DNA of 64,000 nucleotides from an uncultured Pseudomonadota bacterium (GCA_903834465.1 CAILJB010000055.1:1-64000), one strand, 5' to 3'. Positions 20,710-30,543 are shown, numbered from the stretch's first letter. Notes: generated by a model not told the origin, from the sequence alone. Made by a program: numbers and translations.

Positions 20710-21242
20710 AATCACGCGACCGCCGTCACGGTTTAACTGTTGTCAATACTGGCGAAGGCAAAGGTAAATCCTCGAGTGCATTTGGAATGGTGTTTCGTGC
20801 TGCTGGTTGGGACATGAACGTTTGCGTGATTCAATTCATCAAAGGGCAATGGCAAACAGGCGAACAAAAAGCCGCCCAGTGTTTTGACAATATCGAATGG
20901 CACGCACTCGGTGACGGTTTTACTTGGGATACTAAAAATCCTGAGCAAGACATTAAAACCAGCCGTGAAATCTGGGAATTTGCCAAGCAACAAATTTTGT
21001 CGAAAAAGTTTGATGTGGTGTTGCTAGATGAAATCAATTACTGTTGCGGTTACGGTTGGATTTCAGGGAAAGAACTCGCTGAGTTTATTACCGAAGAAAA
21101 ACCACCGTGGTTGCATTTGATTTTAACGGGACGAAATGCCTCACCCGAAGTTATTGAAGTTGCTGATACCGTGACAGGAATGACTAAAATAAAACACGTT
21201 TTTGAGCAAGGTGTGAAAGCCGAGCAGGGCATTGATTTTTAA
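20706..21242 (+). CDS. cobO: cob(I)alamin adenosyltransferase, CobO/BtuR type
   Basis: 178 residues with a P-loop TGEGKGKSSSAFGM near the N-terminus, FIKGQWQTGEQ, the Walker B-like VLLDEINYCC and LTGRNASPEVIEVADTVTGM. These are family features of CobA/CobO, which transfers adenosine from ATP to reduced cobalamin. It lacks the roughly 20-residue N-terminal helix of Salmonella CobA. The ATG overlaps the lspA stop (ATGA), so it is co-translated with lspA. It implies use or salvage of adenosylcobalamin in this organism. Confidence 0.93.
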   Translation: MKSRDRRHGLTVVNTGEGKGKSSSAFGMVFRAAGWDMNVCVIQFIKGQWQTGEQKAAQCFDNIEWHALGDGFTWDTKNPEQDIKTSREIWEFAKQQILSKKFDVVLLDEINYCCGYGWISGKELAEFITEEKPPWLHLILTGRNASPEVIEVADTVTGMTKIKHVFEQGVKAEQGIDF

Positions 21243-21263
21243 AACCACAATGAGGATATAAAA

Positions 21264-21650
21264 ATGACTGAAGAAGTAAAAGAACCGATGAGCAATACCA
21301 TGAAAATCGTCATCGCAGTCGCCGGTGTTTTTGCGATGGGCTTTTTGATGGTCGGTGAAAATAAACAAAAATCGACTGCCGATATGGAAGCTGAAGCGAT
21401 GATTCGCAATTACGCCGCAATTCAAGGTATGGCAAATCAAAAATGTCCAAAGGCCATGGAAGAAGCAACTGGCGAACAAGTTTTTTTCCCCAGTAAAACA
21501 GAAAGTGATAAAGACACTTACATCACGTTATTTTGGGATGGCGAAAATACCGCAAATGGTGGTTTTAAAAATGCGAGTTGCACATTGAAAGCCTCATTAG
21601 GTGGCATTTCAGAATTGATTGTCGATGGGAAAGTGATTATTAAAAAATAA
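21264..21650 (+). CDS. small membrane-anchored hypothetical protein
   Basis: 128 residues of no family I recognise. One membrane segment near the N-terminus (about 14-30: IVIAVAGVFAMGFLMVG) is followed by a soluble domain with two cysteines (NQKCPKA and NASCTLK) that could form a disulfide if it is periplasmic. The start is supported by GAGGA 7 nt upstream of the ATG. It follows cobO by 21 nt and may belong to the same transcript. A hairpin follows the stop. Confidence 0.7.
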   Translation: MTEEVKEPMSNTMKIVIAVAGVFAMGFLMVGENKQKSTADMEAEAMIRNYAAIQGMANQKCPKAMEEATGEQVFFPSKTESDKDTYITLFWDGENTANGGFKNASCTLKASLGGISELIVDGKVIIKK

Positions 21651-21668
21651 CGAATACACAACTTTTAT

Positions 21669-21691
21669 CTCGGCACCGCAAAGGTGTCGAG
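21669..21691 (+). terminator. hairpin after the small membrane protein gene
   Basis: CTCGGCACC and GGTGTCGAG form a 9-bp stem (one G:U) with loop GCAAA. The following bases are ATTGAGTTT rather than a T-run, so it may be a weak terminator, a processing site or an attenuator before the lipoprotein gene at 21732. Confidence 0.4.
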
Positions 21692-21731
21692 ATTGAGTTT
21701 GCTTGCTACGTTTAATTTGGAGACGGCGCAC

Positions 21732-22655
21732 ATGTTTACTATTCAAAACAGTCTAAAGTTGTGGGCAATGCTTACAATCTCCCTTCTCATAAGTGCTTGT
21801 GATAAAACAGAAGAAAGTGTTTATCAGCCTGTTTATACACCCAATTCAGAGAATACCTCTCAAATTACAGAATATGTGGTCGGTATTCATCCTTTGCATA
21901 ATCCACAAAAATTGATGGAGCTTTATGGCCCGATTGTCGATTATATGAACAGCCATATTCCCGAAGCGCATTTCAAACTGGAAGCCTCGCGTAATTACGA
22001 GGAATTCGAAAAAAAACTGTATGCAGGAAATTTCGCCTTTGCTATGCCTAATCCCTACCAAACGTTGCAATCACTTAAATATGGCTATCACATTTTTGGT
22101 AAAATGGGCGACGATGCAAGTTTTCGAGGCATTATTCTTGTGCGTAAAGACAGCGGTATTCAAAAAGTAACTGATCTCAAAGGTAAAGCAGTTTCTTACC
22201 CTGCCGAAACTGCGCTCGCCGCAACCATGATGCCACAATATTATTTTCATACGCACGGCATCGATGTCAATCGTGACATTGAAAATCGCTATGTCGGTTC
22301 ACAAGAATCGTCAATCATGAATGTATTACGCGGTTATGTTGCCGCTGGTGTCACTTGGTCTGTGCCGTGGGAAGGTTTTAAAACGGAACATCCTGATATG
22401 GCAAGTGAGTTAGAGGTGAAATGGGAAACAGAACCCTTGTTAAACAATGGCTGGGTTGTTTACAAAGACATTCCCGTATCGATTACTGATAAATTTTCTC
22501 TGTTGCTGTTTGGTTTACAAGAAAACGAACCGGGTAGGGTGATATTAGCTAAATTGCCCATTTCACGTTTTGAGCCAGCAACCGATGAAACGTATCGTCC
22601 TGTGCGCGAGTTCTTGGAAAAGTTTTCTAAAACAGTTCGTAAAATCGACTATTGA
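21732..22655 (+). CDS. PhnD-like periplasmic binding lipoprotein
   Basis: 307 residues with a lipoprotein signal peptide ending in the lipobox LISAC, so it is probably membrane-anchored. The rest is a phosphate/phosphonate-binding-type (PhnD-like) solute-binding protein: VVGIHPLHNPQKLMELYGPI, FAFAMPNPYQTL, VTDLKGKAVSYPAETALAA and GYVAAGVTWSVPW. The ATG at 21732 follows GGAG by about 9 nt. A GTG upstream falls inside the hairpin. No ABC permease or ATPase is next to it. Instead it is followed directly by a hybrid histidine kinase, so a sensory role (presenting a ligand to the kinase, as TorT does for TorS) is inferred. Confidence 0.85.
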   Translation: MFTIQNSLKLWAMLTISLLISACDKTEESVYQPVYTPNSENTSQITEYVVGIHPLHNPQKLMELYGPIVDYMNSHIPEAHFKLEASRNYEEFEKKLYAGNFAFAMPNPYQTLQSLKYGYHIFGKMGDDASFRGIILVRKDSGIQKVTDLKGKAVSYPAETALAATMMPQYYFHTHGIDVNRDIENRYVGSQESSIMNVLRGYVAAGVTWSVPWEGFKTEHPDMASELEVKWETEPLLNNGWVVYKDIPVSITDKFSLLLFGLQENEPGRVILAKLPISRFEPATDETYRPVREFLEKFSKTVRKIDY

Positions 22656-22669
22656 GCCAACTAACTGCT

Positions 22670-25288
22670 ATGAATTCGATTCACCGTTTGTTTGTTCGAT
22701 TGAGCAGCGTGTGGAGTCGTTCCATTCGCCGCCAGTTGGCGTGGTCTTTTTCTATTATTTCGTTGATAGTTATTTTGGGAACAGGTTATTTTCTGTTTTC
22801 TTTCCAACGCAATTTTTTATATACCCAAAGCACCGAAAGTTCGCTTGATCTCGCACGCACACTTTCATTTAGCAGTTCATCATGGCTATTGACCAACGAT
22901 GTGGTGGGGTTGCAAGAAGTTTTGCAAGGTGCAGCCGAAACAACGGATCTCAATTTTGCCATTGTCCTATCGCCACAAGGCGAAGTATTAGCATCTACTA
23001 AACCCGAATATATCGGGCAATTTTTCAAAGATGCCGTCAGTCAACGATTATTAGTATCGCCAACAGAACCACAAATTTTACTGGATGAAACAAATCTTAT
23101 CGATATTGCTGCACCCATTGAGGTAAGTAATCATTTTATTGGCTGGGTGCGTGTTGAACTGACGCGAGACACGGCAAATACAAACTTGCGTAAAATTGCT
23201 ATTGCCGGTTTTGCTATAGCCATTTTCTTTGTATTCATCATCACAATTATTTCGACAGGATTAGCACGACGGCTAACCAACGGTTTAGACCATTTAGTAA
23301 AAGTGGCTAACGATGCTGAACACGGACGTGAAATTAAACGCGAAGACAGTAAGCGTACCGATGAAATTGGTTTACTTGCCGCACACTTGTATCGAATGCT
23401 CGATGCCATTGAGGAAGGGAAAAAAATACAGTTTGAAAGTGTTGCAAAATTGCGAGCCATCTTTAATACGTTAGATGATTTGATTTGGCTTAAAAATCGA
23501 GAAGGTGTTTATCTAGCATGCAATCCGATGTTTGAACGTTTTTTTGGTGCGAAAGAAAGCGAAATTGTGGGCAAAACCGATTACGATTTTGTTGACAGAG
23601 AACTTGCTGATTTCTTTCGAGCCAATGATTGCAACGCCATGAACGCTGGAAAACCAACTATTAACGAGGAATGGATAACGTTTGCAGACACAGGTGTGCG
23701 GGCTTTACTTGAAACAGTGAAAACACCAATGTACGACGTAGACGGACGGTTAATTGGTGTATTAGGTCTTGGGCGAGACATCACTGAACGTAAACAAGCT
23801 GAAGCTGAATTGGAACAACACCGTGACCATCTTGAAAATTTGGTCGAAGAGCGCACTCTGGCTTTATCCATTGCAAAAGAAGCGGCTGAAGCGGCAAATA
23901 TTGCTAAAAGTACCTTTATTGCCACCATGAGTCATGAATTACGCACGCCACTTAATGCTGTTTTGGGTTTTTCAGAACTGATGAGTCGTGACAACTCTAT
24001 CACCCAGGCACAAAAAGAAACGCTCGGAATCATCAATCGCAGTGGAACACATTTGCTCAGTATGATTAACGATGTGCTGGACATTTCTAAAATTGAGGCA
24101 GGGCGACTTGACGTGGATATTCGAGCATTCGATTTAATCAAATTACTAAACGACATCGGAGAAATGATTAACGTGCGAGCGACGAGTAATCAGTTATTTT
24201 TCAATGTAAACCTTGCGGCAGATATACAACGTTTTATTCAATCGGATAGTGGCAAATTGCGACAAGTTCTAATCAATTTATTGGGGAATGCCGTTAAGTT
24301 TACTAAACATGGCGAAATTTCATTACGCGCTCGCACTGAGCCATTTACATCTGTTGACACGCTAATGCTGGTGATTGAAGTAGTTGATAGCGGTGTGGGC
24401 ATTCCTAAAGACAAACAAGAAGAACTGTTCAAACCATTTGTACAATTGGTACAAGAAAATGCGGACGTAAAAGGTACGGGGCTAGGTTTGGCAATTTCTA
24501 AATCATTGATTGAATTGATGGGAGGTCATATCGGCGTCAGCAGTGTATTAGGCGAAGGTTCGACATTTAAAGTTGAATTGCCAGTCGCTGTAGCAAGCCT
24601 TGCAGATATTGCAGTTGAAGAAAATTATCGAGAAGTTAAAAGCCTTGCACCTGAACAACCGAATTGGCGATTGTTGGTTGTCGATGATAGTGTTGATAAT
24701 CGATTATTACTAGTTACCATGCTCGTTGATACGGGTTTTCAAGTTCGTGAAGCCGAAAATGGTCAAGAAGCTATTAAAATATTCGAACAATGGCATCCCG
24801 ATTTAATTTGGATGGATATGCGAATGCCAGTCATGGATGGTTATGAAGCGACCGCAAAAATTCGCCAACTTGCAGGTGGCAATGAAGTAAAAATTATCGC
24901 TCTGACTGCCAGTGCATTCATCGATCAACACAATGATATTATCAATGCAGGGTGTGATGCTGTGTTACACAAACCGTTTCATATTCCCGAAATTTTTGCA
25001 GCACTTAGCAAACAATTGGACGTTAAATTCATTTACCAAGATGCACCAGTAACTGCTTCATCACCTACGTCAAAAATTACCCCTGAAATGTTAGTCTCAT
25101 TGCCACGGCAATTATGCCGAGAATTGCGTGAAGCAGCATTAGAATTGGATATGGATAAAATTGAGGCTGTGATTGCTCAAATTCACATGTTAGATCCTGA
25201 TATTGCCGATAGTTTAGAAGCATTGGAAAAAGGGTATCAATTTGATCAAATTATTCAGCTTGTTGACGCATCAGGATTACAGGATTAA
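22670..25288 (+). CDS. hybrid sensor histidine kinase (sensor-HAMP-PAS-HK-REC)
   Basis: About 872 residues: membrane segment (24-43), periplasmic domain (about 45-175), second membrane segment (177-199), HAMP, PAS (about 260-375), HisKA with phospho-His in SHELRTPLNAVLGFSEL (about 421), HATPase (GTGLGLAISKSL), and a receiver with phospho-Asp in LIWMDMRMPVMDG (about 716). A helical tail of about 75 residues follows and lacks a clear phosphotransfer His. The ATG at 22670 is chosen over a TTG that overlaps the binding-protein stop. The periplasmic domain is similar to that of the GGDEF-EAL protein at 41386. No separate response regulator is adjacent. Confidence 0.9.
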   Translation: MNSIHRLFVRLSSVWSRSIRRQLAWSFSIISLIVILGTGYFLFSFQRNFLYTQSTESSLDLARTLSFSSSSWLLTNDVVGLQEVLQGAAETTDLNFAIVLSPQGEVLASTKPEYIGQFFKDAVSQRLLVSPTEPQILLDETNLIDIAAPIEVSNHFIGWVRVELTRDTANTNLRKIAIAGFAIAIFFVFIITIISTGLARRLTNGLDHLVKVANDAEHGREIKREDSKRTDEIGLLAAHLYRMLDAIEEGKKIQFESVAKLRAIFNTLDDLIWLKNREGVYLACNPMFERFFGAKESEIVGKTDYDFVDRELADFFRANDCNAMNAGKPTINEEWITFADTGVRALLETVKTPMYDVDGRLIGVLGLGRDITERKQAEAELEQHRDHLENLVEERTLALSIAKEAAEAANIAKSTFIATMSHELRTPLNAVLGFSELMSRDNSITQAQKETLGIINRSGTHLLSMINDVLDISKIEAGRLDVDIRAFDLIKLLNDIGEMINVRATSNQLFFNVNLAADIQRFIQSDSGKLRQVLINLLGNAVKFTKHGEISLRARTEPFTSVDTLMLVIEVVDSGVGIPKDKQEELFKPFVQLVQENADVKGTGLGLAISKSLIELMGGHIGVSSVLGEGSTFKVELPVAVASLADIAVEENYREVKSLAPEQPNWRLLVVDDSVDNRLLLVTMLVDTGFQVREAENGQEAIKIFEQWHPDLIWMDMRMPVMDGYEATAKIRQLAGGNEVKIIALTASAFIDQHNDIINAGCDAVLHKPFHIPEIFAALSKQLDVKFIYQDAPVTASSPTSKITPEMLVSLPRQLCRELREAALELDMDKIEAVIAQIHMLDPDIADSLEALEKGYQFDQIIQLVDASGLQD

Positions 25289-25728
25289 CAGTAATGGCGC
25301 GGGTAGGTTTCATTTTTCAGGTGTTTTTGTCGCGCCACCGTGACTGATGCCGCGAGTTTTGGTGAATATCGTGGATGGTTCGGGTCTAAATAATCAGGGA
25401 TGTGACTTATTTGTTCACCAAAGAAAAAGGAGGGTTTGTAATTTATCGATGCTAACCATTGTTTCAAATCGTTAACATTAACGGTGGTTGAATGCTAGTC
25501 TGGTTTAGTTTTATAAGCGATTCTAGCTTTTTCATAGTTAATAGTTTTAACATCACTAACGCCAAGTGCTAATAATTTTTATTTGCCTGCAACGCGATAT
25601 TTAAGCCGAAAGTATTTAGAGCTGTTTGGATTAACCAATAAAAACATGCCTTTTTTATCTGCGAGTTTATAAGGCTTATCTTTGGCTTTGGTGTTCTTGT
25701 AGGTGGTATCTGTGAGTATTGGGGGTAT
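25285..25728 (-). pseudogene. decayed tyrosine integrase N-terminus (DUF4102 type), fused to another remnant
   Basis: Read on the minus strand from 25728, one frame gives ILTDTTYKNTKAKDKPYKLA, then DKKGMFLLVNPNSSKYFRLK, YRVAGK, a stop (25579-25581), then KLLALGVSDVKTINYEKARI and a second stop (25495-25497). This matches the N-terminal arm-binding domain of P4-type tyrosine integrases. The start codon is missing and the catalytic domain is absent. The frame continues into LKQWLASINYKPSFFFGEQI and YLDPNHPRYSPKLAASV, which is not integrase and resembles hypothetical proteins seen near mobile elements. It ends at 25285, overlapping the kinase stop. The location about 155 nt beyond the 3' end of a tRNA-Leu gene fits a collapsed integration site. 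Confidence 0.8.
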
Positions 25729-25767
25729 CTATTCTGGGGTTAGAAAACATGCCCCGAAAAATACCCC
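25722..25767. repeat. nested inverted repeat at the integrase start
   Basis: GGGGTAT (25722-25728) and ATACCCC (25761-25767) form an outer inverted repeat. An inner GGGG/CCCC pair (25736-25739 and 25752-25755) lies between. It sits exactly where the integrase start has been lost, between the integrase remnant and the terminator of the secG-tRNA-Leu transcript. It may be a remnant of integrase arm-type binding sites or of the old recombination junction. Confidence 0.35.
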
Positions 25768-25812
25768 TTGAGTCGGTGGTATGTCAATGTATTTTATTGA
25801 ATACCGTTGGAC

Positions 25813-25847
25813 AATAAAAAACCCGCCAAGTTAGAAAATTTGCGGGC
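25813..25847 (-). terminator. rho-independent terminator of the secG/tRNA-Leu transcript
   Basis: On the minus strand CCCGC and GCGGG form the core of a hairpin, extended by A/T pairs, with a loop of about 15 nt and followed by TTTTTTATT. It lies 36 nt past the 3' end of tRNA-Leu and is correctly oriented to end that transcript. In the other direction it is followed by CTTTT, so it may work weakly both ways. Confidence 0.75.
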
Positions 25848-25882
25848 TTTTGGACTTCTTTGCATCTTACTGGATGCTTATT

Positions 25883-25967
25883 TGGTGCCGATGACTGGAC
25901 TCGAACCAGCATGACTTGCGTCACCACCCCCTCAAGATGGCGTGTCTACCAATTTCACCACATCGGC
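25883..25967 (-). tRNA. tRNA-Leu (GAG anticodon)
   Basis: An 85-nt minus-strand class II tRNA with a long variable arm and encoded CCA (25883-25885). Stem CCATC/GGTGG encloses loop TTGAGGG, anticodon GAG (Leu CUC/CUU). It begins 11 nt after the secG stop, the same secG-tRNA-Leu(GAG) arrangement as in E. coli (leuU). The 3' side faces a degraded integrase. Confidence 0.96.
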
Positions 25968-25978
25968 TAAACTTTTAT

Positions 25979-26338
25979 TTATTTAGTTTTTTCAACCGCC
26001 GCCGCTTCAGGGACAGGAATTTCAGAAGCAGCAGGTTTTGCATCAGTTATGCTCGGCACATCTTGCTCTGTTTTGCTAGGATTAACAATTAAATCTTTTG
26101 CAACAGATTGTTGGCTATTCATAACCGCTAAGCCCAAACTTGTTGTAAAAAACAATGTTGCCAAAACAGCTGTTGAGCGTGATAAGAATGAAGCCGCACC
26201 TTGTGCGCCAAACACGGAACCTGACGAACCTGTGCCAAATGCTGCGCCGGCATCTGCACCTTTACCTTGTTGCATCAGCACTAAGCCAATAACCCCTAAT
26301 CCCAACAACACATGAATAACAATAATGACTTGATACAT
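25979..26338 (-). CDS. secG: SecG, protein-export membrane subunit
   Basis: About 119 residues with two membrane segments: MYQVIIVIHVLLGLGVIGLVL and AVLATLFFTTSLGLAVM. Between them is the conserved cytoplasmic loop MQQGKGADAGAAFG...GSVFGAQG. SecG joins SecYE to assist SecA-driven protein export. The C-terminal Pro/Ala/Glu-rich tail (after about residue 85) is variable. The ATG at 26338 is preferred over a TTG 12 bases upstream, because MYQVIIVIHV is the family N-terminus. Confidence 0.95.
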   Translation of the reverse strand: MYQVIIVIHVLLGLGVIGLVLMQQGKGADAGAAFGTGSSGSVFGAQGAASFLSRSTAVLATLFFTTSLGLAVMNSQQSVAKDLIVNPSKTEQDVPSITDAKPAASEIPVPEAAAVEKTK

Positions 26339-26433
26339 AGACCGGCTCAAACTGTAAAAGCGGTTAAAAATCTAAAATACTGCCGCAACATAGCGACTAA
26401 TTGTCCCTATCATAGCCTCTAAAATAGTTTTAT

Positions 26434-27771
26434 TCAAGCAGCGATTGCCCGTTGCACATCATCGGCTAATTGCTTAGCATAATTTTCAACAGTCGTATAA
26501 TCACGCCCTTCAACCATCACACGAATCAAAGGTTCTGTTCCCGATGCACGCAATAAAACGCGCCCTTCATTGCCTAACGCCTGTTCCACAGCACGCACAG
26601 CATTTTGAATTCCAGTATGATTTAAATCCACTTTTTGCGCGGTACTCACGTTAATTAACACTTGTGGATATTTTTGCATTCCCGATTTCAAATCATGCAG
26701 CGATAAGCCTGTTTTTTGCATTTCAGCAATCACTTGCAACGCGGCAATAATACCGTCACCGGTTGTGGTTTTATCCAAACAAATAATATGCCCAGAATTT
26801 TCCCCTCCAATCATTCCTTTGTGTTCTGCCAGCATTTCAATGACATAACGATCACCCACATTAGCGCGTAACAACGGTATATTTAAAGCGTTCAGCGCAT
26901 GTTCCATACCCAAATTCGTCATCAACGTACCAACTACAGGACCTGTGAATAAACCAGCGGTCAGACGTGCTTTTGCGATGATATAAATCAATTCATCACC
27001 ATCAACCAATTCACCTTTGTGATCGACCATAATGACACGATCGCCATCACCGTCTAAAGCAATGCCAAAATCCGCTTTTTGTTCTATAACCGTTTGTACT
27101 AAATTTTCTGGGCTGGTCGCACCATAACCTTCATTGATATTTAAGCCATCGGGTTCTGCCCCAATTGTAATCACCGTTGCGCCAAGTTCTTTGAAAACGT
27201 GTGGGGCAACGTGATACGTCGCGCCATTCGCACAATCAATTACAATTTTCATCCCATCAAACGCTAATCCAGCCGCGACACTCGCTTTACAAAACTCGAT
27301 ATACCGTCCAGCGGCATCAACCACCCGTTTAGCTTTACCGAGTTTTGATGAATCCACTGTCGTAATCGGTAAATCTAAATAGGCTTCAATTTTTCGCTCA
27401 ATATCATCAGGTAATTTCGTTCCTTGCGCTGAAAAAAATTTAATACCGTTGTCGTAATACGGATTATGCGAGGCACTAATCACAATACCCGCTTTTGCAT
27501 GTAATGTGCGCGTTAAATAAGCCACTGCTGGCGTGGGCATCGGACCTAATAAGCGTGTATCAACACCTGCGGCCGTTAGACCCGCTTCTAATGCCGATTC
27601 AAACATATAACCCGAAATGCGCGTATCTTTACCCACCAGCACAAAATTATGTCCTTCATTCGCAAAAACTTGCCCAGCCGCCCAGCCAAGTTTTAGTAAA
27701 AAATCCGGTGTAATGGGCGGTACACCGACTTTGCCTCGAATACCATCAGTTCCAAAATATTTTTTTGTCAT
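26434..27771 (-). CDS. glmM: phosphoglucosamine mutase GlmM
   Basis: Converts glucosamine-6-phosphate to glucosamine-1-phosphate for UDP-GlcNAc synthesis. The 445 residues match family length. The phosphoserine loop is [19 protein letters not shown], the metal-binding loop is DGDGDRV, the sugar-binding loop is GGENSGHI, and the phosphate-binding loop is [12 protein letters not shown]. It is followed by secG in the conserved order. folP, which usually sits between ftsH and glmM in enterobacteria, is missing here. A strong terminator separates it from ftsH, so glmM probably has its own promoter in 27772-27796 or within that gap. Confidence 0.98.
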   Translation of the reverse strand: MTKKYFGTDGIRGKVGVPPITPDFLLKLGWAAGQVFANEGHNFVLVGKDTRISGYMFESALEAGLTAAGVDTRLLGPMPTPAVAYLTRTLHAKAGIVISASHNPYYDNGIKFFSAQGTKLPDDIERKIEAYLDLPITTVDSSKLGKAKRVVDAAGRYIEFCKASVAAGLAFDGMKIVIDCANGATYHVAPHVFKELGATVITIGAEPDGLNINEGYGATSPENLVQTVIEQKADFGIALDGDGDRVIMVDHKGELVDGDELIYIIAKARLTAGLFTGPVVGTLMTNLGMEHALNALNIPLLRANVGDRYVIEMLAEHKGMIGGENSGHIICLDKTTTGDGIIAALQVIAEMQKTGLSLHDLKSGMQKYPQVLINVSTAQKVDLNHTGIQNAVRAVEQALGNEGRVLLRASGTEPLIRVMVEGRDYTTVENYAKQLADDVQRAIAA

Positions 27772-27796
27772 AGCGTATCTTCCTAAAATGCAGTGA

Positions 27797-27830
27797 TAAA
27801 AAAAGGAGAAGCGTGTGGCACTTCTCCTTC
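27797..27830 (-). terminator. rho-independent terminator of ftsH
   Basis: On the minus strand AAGGAGAAG (complement of 27821-27829) pairs perfectly with CTTCTCCTT (complement of 27803-27811) around a 9-nt loop, followed by a T-run. It lies about 24 nt past the ftsH stop and separates ftsH from glmM. Confidence 0.88.
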
Positions 27831-27853
27831 ATCATTACGATTTAAACGAGTGT

Positions 27854-29770
27854 TTAGTGTTGCTCGATAGCATCATCCAACGATGGTGAATCATTTTTTG
27901 ATTCGCCAATTACAATATGCAAACCACCTTTAGGCGGCATATCATTCCAACCTTCTGGATCGCGCACGGGTTTACGCGCCATCAAATCATCAATCATATT
28001 TTTATCGATGGTTTCGTATTTCATCAACGCCGCTGCCATACTGTGCAAAATATCCATATTTTCTTTCAGAATTTTCTCAGCACGCGCGTAGTTTTTATCA
28101 ATGAATGTACGAATTTCCTCATCGATACTATGCGAGGTTTCTTCAGCAACGGTTTTGTGACGTGTGACAGAACGCCCTAAAAATACTTCGCCTTCTTCTT
28201 CGCTGTATGACAAAGGACCTAAACGTTGTGAAAATCCCCATTTTGTGACCATGTTTCGCGCCAACTCCGTCGCACGTTCAATATCATTCGATGCGCCGGT
28301 ACTAACTTGCTCCCAACCAAAAATAATTTCTTCGGCAATACGACCGCCGTACAAACTTGAAATCATGCTATCCAATTTTTGTTTACTGGCACTGTATTGA
28401 TCGCGTTCAGGCAAAAACATTGTCACACCTAATGCACGACCACGCGGCATGATGCTAACTTTATAAACGGGATCGTGTTCCGGTACTAATTTGCCCACAA
28501 TCGCATGACCGGCTTCGTGATACGCGGTCATTTCCTTTTCTTTTTCATTCATCACCATTGAGTAGCGTTCTGCGCCCATGATAATTTTGTCTTTAGCTTT
28601 TTCCAAATCAGCCATGCTGACAACACGCTTGTTCATGCGTGCTGCAAACAATGCCGCTTCGTTAATTAAATTCGCCAAATCCGCACCTGAGAAACCAGGT
28701 GTGCCTTGCGCGATATATTTAACTTCCACGTCATCTGCGCTTGGTACTTTTTTGATATGTACACTCAAAATTTGTTCACGTCCGCGCACATCAGGCAAAC
28801 CGACGGTAACTTGTCGATCAAAACGACCTGGACGCAACAACGCTTTATCAAGTACATCAGGACGGTTTGTGGCGGCGATGACAATAATGCCTTCGTTACC
28901 TTCAAAACCATCCATTTCAACTAGCAACTGATTCAATGTTTGTTCGCGTTCATCATTACCGCCGCCTAAACCTGCACCCCGTTGACGACCAACAGCATCT
29001 ATTTCGTCGATAAAAATAATGCACGGCGCATGTTTTTTTGCTGTATCAAACATATCACGCACGCGAGATGCCCCGACACCGACAAACATTTCCACAAAAT
29101 CAGAACCTGAAATGGTAAAAAATGGCACTTTCGCTTCACCCGCAATGGCGCGAGCTAATAATGTTTTACCTGTTCCAGGTGGTCCAATCATTAACGCACC
29201 GCGTGGAATTTTACCGCCTAACTTTTGGTATTTTGCAGGGTCGCGCAGAAAATCGACCATTTCTTCAACTTCTTCTTTGGCTTCGTCACAACCTGCGACA
29301 TCGGTGAAGTTGATTTTGATTTGGTCTTCTTCAAGCATACGCGCTTTACTTTTACCAAAACCCATCGGATTACGACCACCAGGACCGCCGCTGTTCATTT
29401 GACGCATGAAAAACACCCACACGCCAATCAACAACACCATTGGTCCAAACGATACCAACAATTGCATCAGCAACGAAGGTTGATCGGGGGGTACGGCTTT
29501 AATTTCAACATTATTTGCCAACAAATCATCAACTAAATGGGCATCTGTAGGGGCATAAGTTTTAAAAATTTGTCCGCTTTGCAGCTTACCTTTAACAATG
29601 TGTTCATCAATGATGACTTGTTGAACTTGTCCTGCTTTAACGGAATCAATAAATTGCGAATAAGACACTGATGAATCCACGCGCTCATTTTGCGGGCTGC
29701 TGCCAAAATTATTAAACAGTGACATCAGCAGCATAGCGATGACACTCCAGATGAGTATATTTTTTATCAT
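27854..29770 (-). CDS. ftsH: ATP-dependent zinc metalloprotease FtsH
   Basis: A membrane AAA+ protease that degrades misfolded membrane proteins and short-lived regulators. About 638 residues: two membrane segments (about 4-22 and 103-121), Walker A GPPGTGKT, Walker [17 protein letters not shown], second region of homology [20 protein letters not shown], and zinc-protease motif HEAGH. The ATG at 29770 ([13 protein letters not shown]) is the family start. A TTG nine bases upstream is a less likely alternative. It is 95 nt after rlmE on the same strand, as in E. coli. Confidence 0.98.
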   Translation of the reverse strand: MIKNILIWSVIAMLLMSLFNNFGSSPQNERVDSSVSYSQFIDSVKAGQVQQVIIDEHIVKGKLQSGQIFKTYAPTDAHLVDDLLANNVEIKAVPPDQPSLLMQLLVSFGPMVLLIGVWVFFMRQMNSGGPGGRNPMGFGKSKARMLEEDQIKINFTDVAGCDEAKEEVEEMVDFLRDPAKYQKLGGKIPRGALMIGPPGTGKTLLARAIAGEAKVPFFTISGSDFVEMFVGVGASRVRDMFDTAKKHAPCIIFIDEIDAVGRQRGAGLGGGNDEREQTLNQLLVEMDGFEGNEGIIVIAATNRPDVLDKALLRPGRFDRQVTVGLPDVRGREQILSVHIKKVPSADDVEVKYIAQGTPGFSGADLANLINEAALFAARMNKRVVSMADLEKAKDKIIMGAERYSMVMNEKEKEMTAYHEAGHAIVGKLVPEHDPVYKVSIMPRGRALGVTMFLPERDQYSASKQKLDSMISSLYGGRIAEEIIFGWEQVSTGASNDIERATELARNMVTKWGFSQRLGPLSYSEEEGEVFLGRSVTRHKTVAEETSHSIDEEIRTFIDKNYARAEKILKENMDILHSMAAALMKYETIDKNMIDDLMARKPVRDPEGWNDMPPKGGLHIVIGESKNDSPSLDDAIEQH

Positions 29771-29865
29771 ATCGTTCAATTTAAACGCCCTAGACCGGAA
29801 GAACGGCTCTCAATTTTTCAAAAACTGAGTGATTATATCGGGAATAATGTTTCCCCGACGGTTTT

Positions 29866-30492
29866 TTATACATTTGATTTGAAGCCTTTTGCCAAAATAT
29901 AAACTTCATTACTGCGTGGACGGGAGGCTTTAGGTTTTCGGATAGTAACCGTAGCAAAGGCTAGTTGCACCTCTTTATGAAACGCTTCAAAGCCTTCGCC
30001 TTGAAATAATTTAACTAAAAAAGTACCATTTTTTGCTAATACGGTTTTTGCGGTATCTAATGCCAATTCGCCTAAATAAATAGCCCTCGCTTGATCGGTA
30101 TTTTTATTCCCGCTCATATTCGGTGCCATATCAGACATGACTAAATGAATTGGCTCATTATTTAAAACGGCGTAAAGTTCGTTCAATACACTTTCTTCAC
30201 GAAAGTCGCCAATAATCATATCTACGCCGTCGAGCGGTTCCATTGGCAAAATATCTAACGCCACTAATCGTCCATTTTTACCGAGTAACTGCCGTGCAAA
30301 TTGTGACCAACCACCTGGCGCAGCACCTAAATCGACAATATTCATCCCCGCTTTGATTAGATGGTCTTTTTCGTGTAATTCTTTGAGCTTGAATACGGCG
30401 CGAGAACGATACCCTTGCGCTTGTGCCATTTTGACGTATTCATCATCAAAATGTTCCTGCATCCAGCGATTACTGCTTTTAGTTCGTGCCAT
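29866..30492 (-). CDS. rlmE: 23S rRNA 2'-O-methyltransferase RlmE
   Basis: Methylates U2552 of 23S rRNA late in 50S assembly. 208 residues with the SAM loop [12 protein letters not shown] and the catalytic K-D-K-E set visible in [31 protein letters not shown] and [12 protein letters not shown]. It is a heat-shock gene upstream of ftsH in many gammaproteobacteria and is divergent from yhbY, as here. The 51-nt divergent gap must hold both promoters. Confidence 0.97.
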   Translation of the reverse strand: MARTKSSNRWMQEHFDDEYVKMAQAQGYRSRAVFKLKELHEKDHLIKAGMNIVDLGAAPGGWSQFARQLLGKNGRLVALDILPMEPLDGVDMIIGDFREESVLNELYAVLNNEPIHLVMSDMAPNMSGNKNTDQARAIYLGELALDTAKTVLAKNGTFLVKLFQGEGFEAFHKEVQLAFATVTIRKPKASRPRSNEVYILAKGFKSNV

Positions 30493-30543
30493 AATGCGCC
30501 ATTTTTAGTGTAGAATTGAGTTTTTTGATTGTAGGAATAATGT

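Noticed and set aside
25338-25352. Second copy of the tRNA-Leu 3' end (attR)
   Set aside because: The sequence near 25338 (GTGACTGATGCCG) shares only scattered bases with the tRNA end, so it is not a direct repeat.
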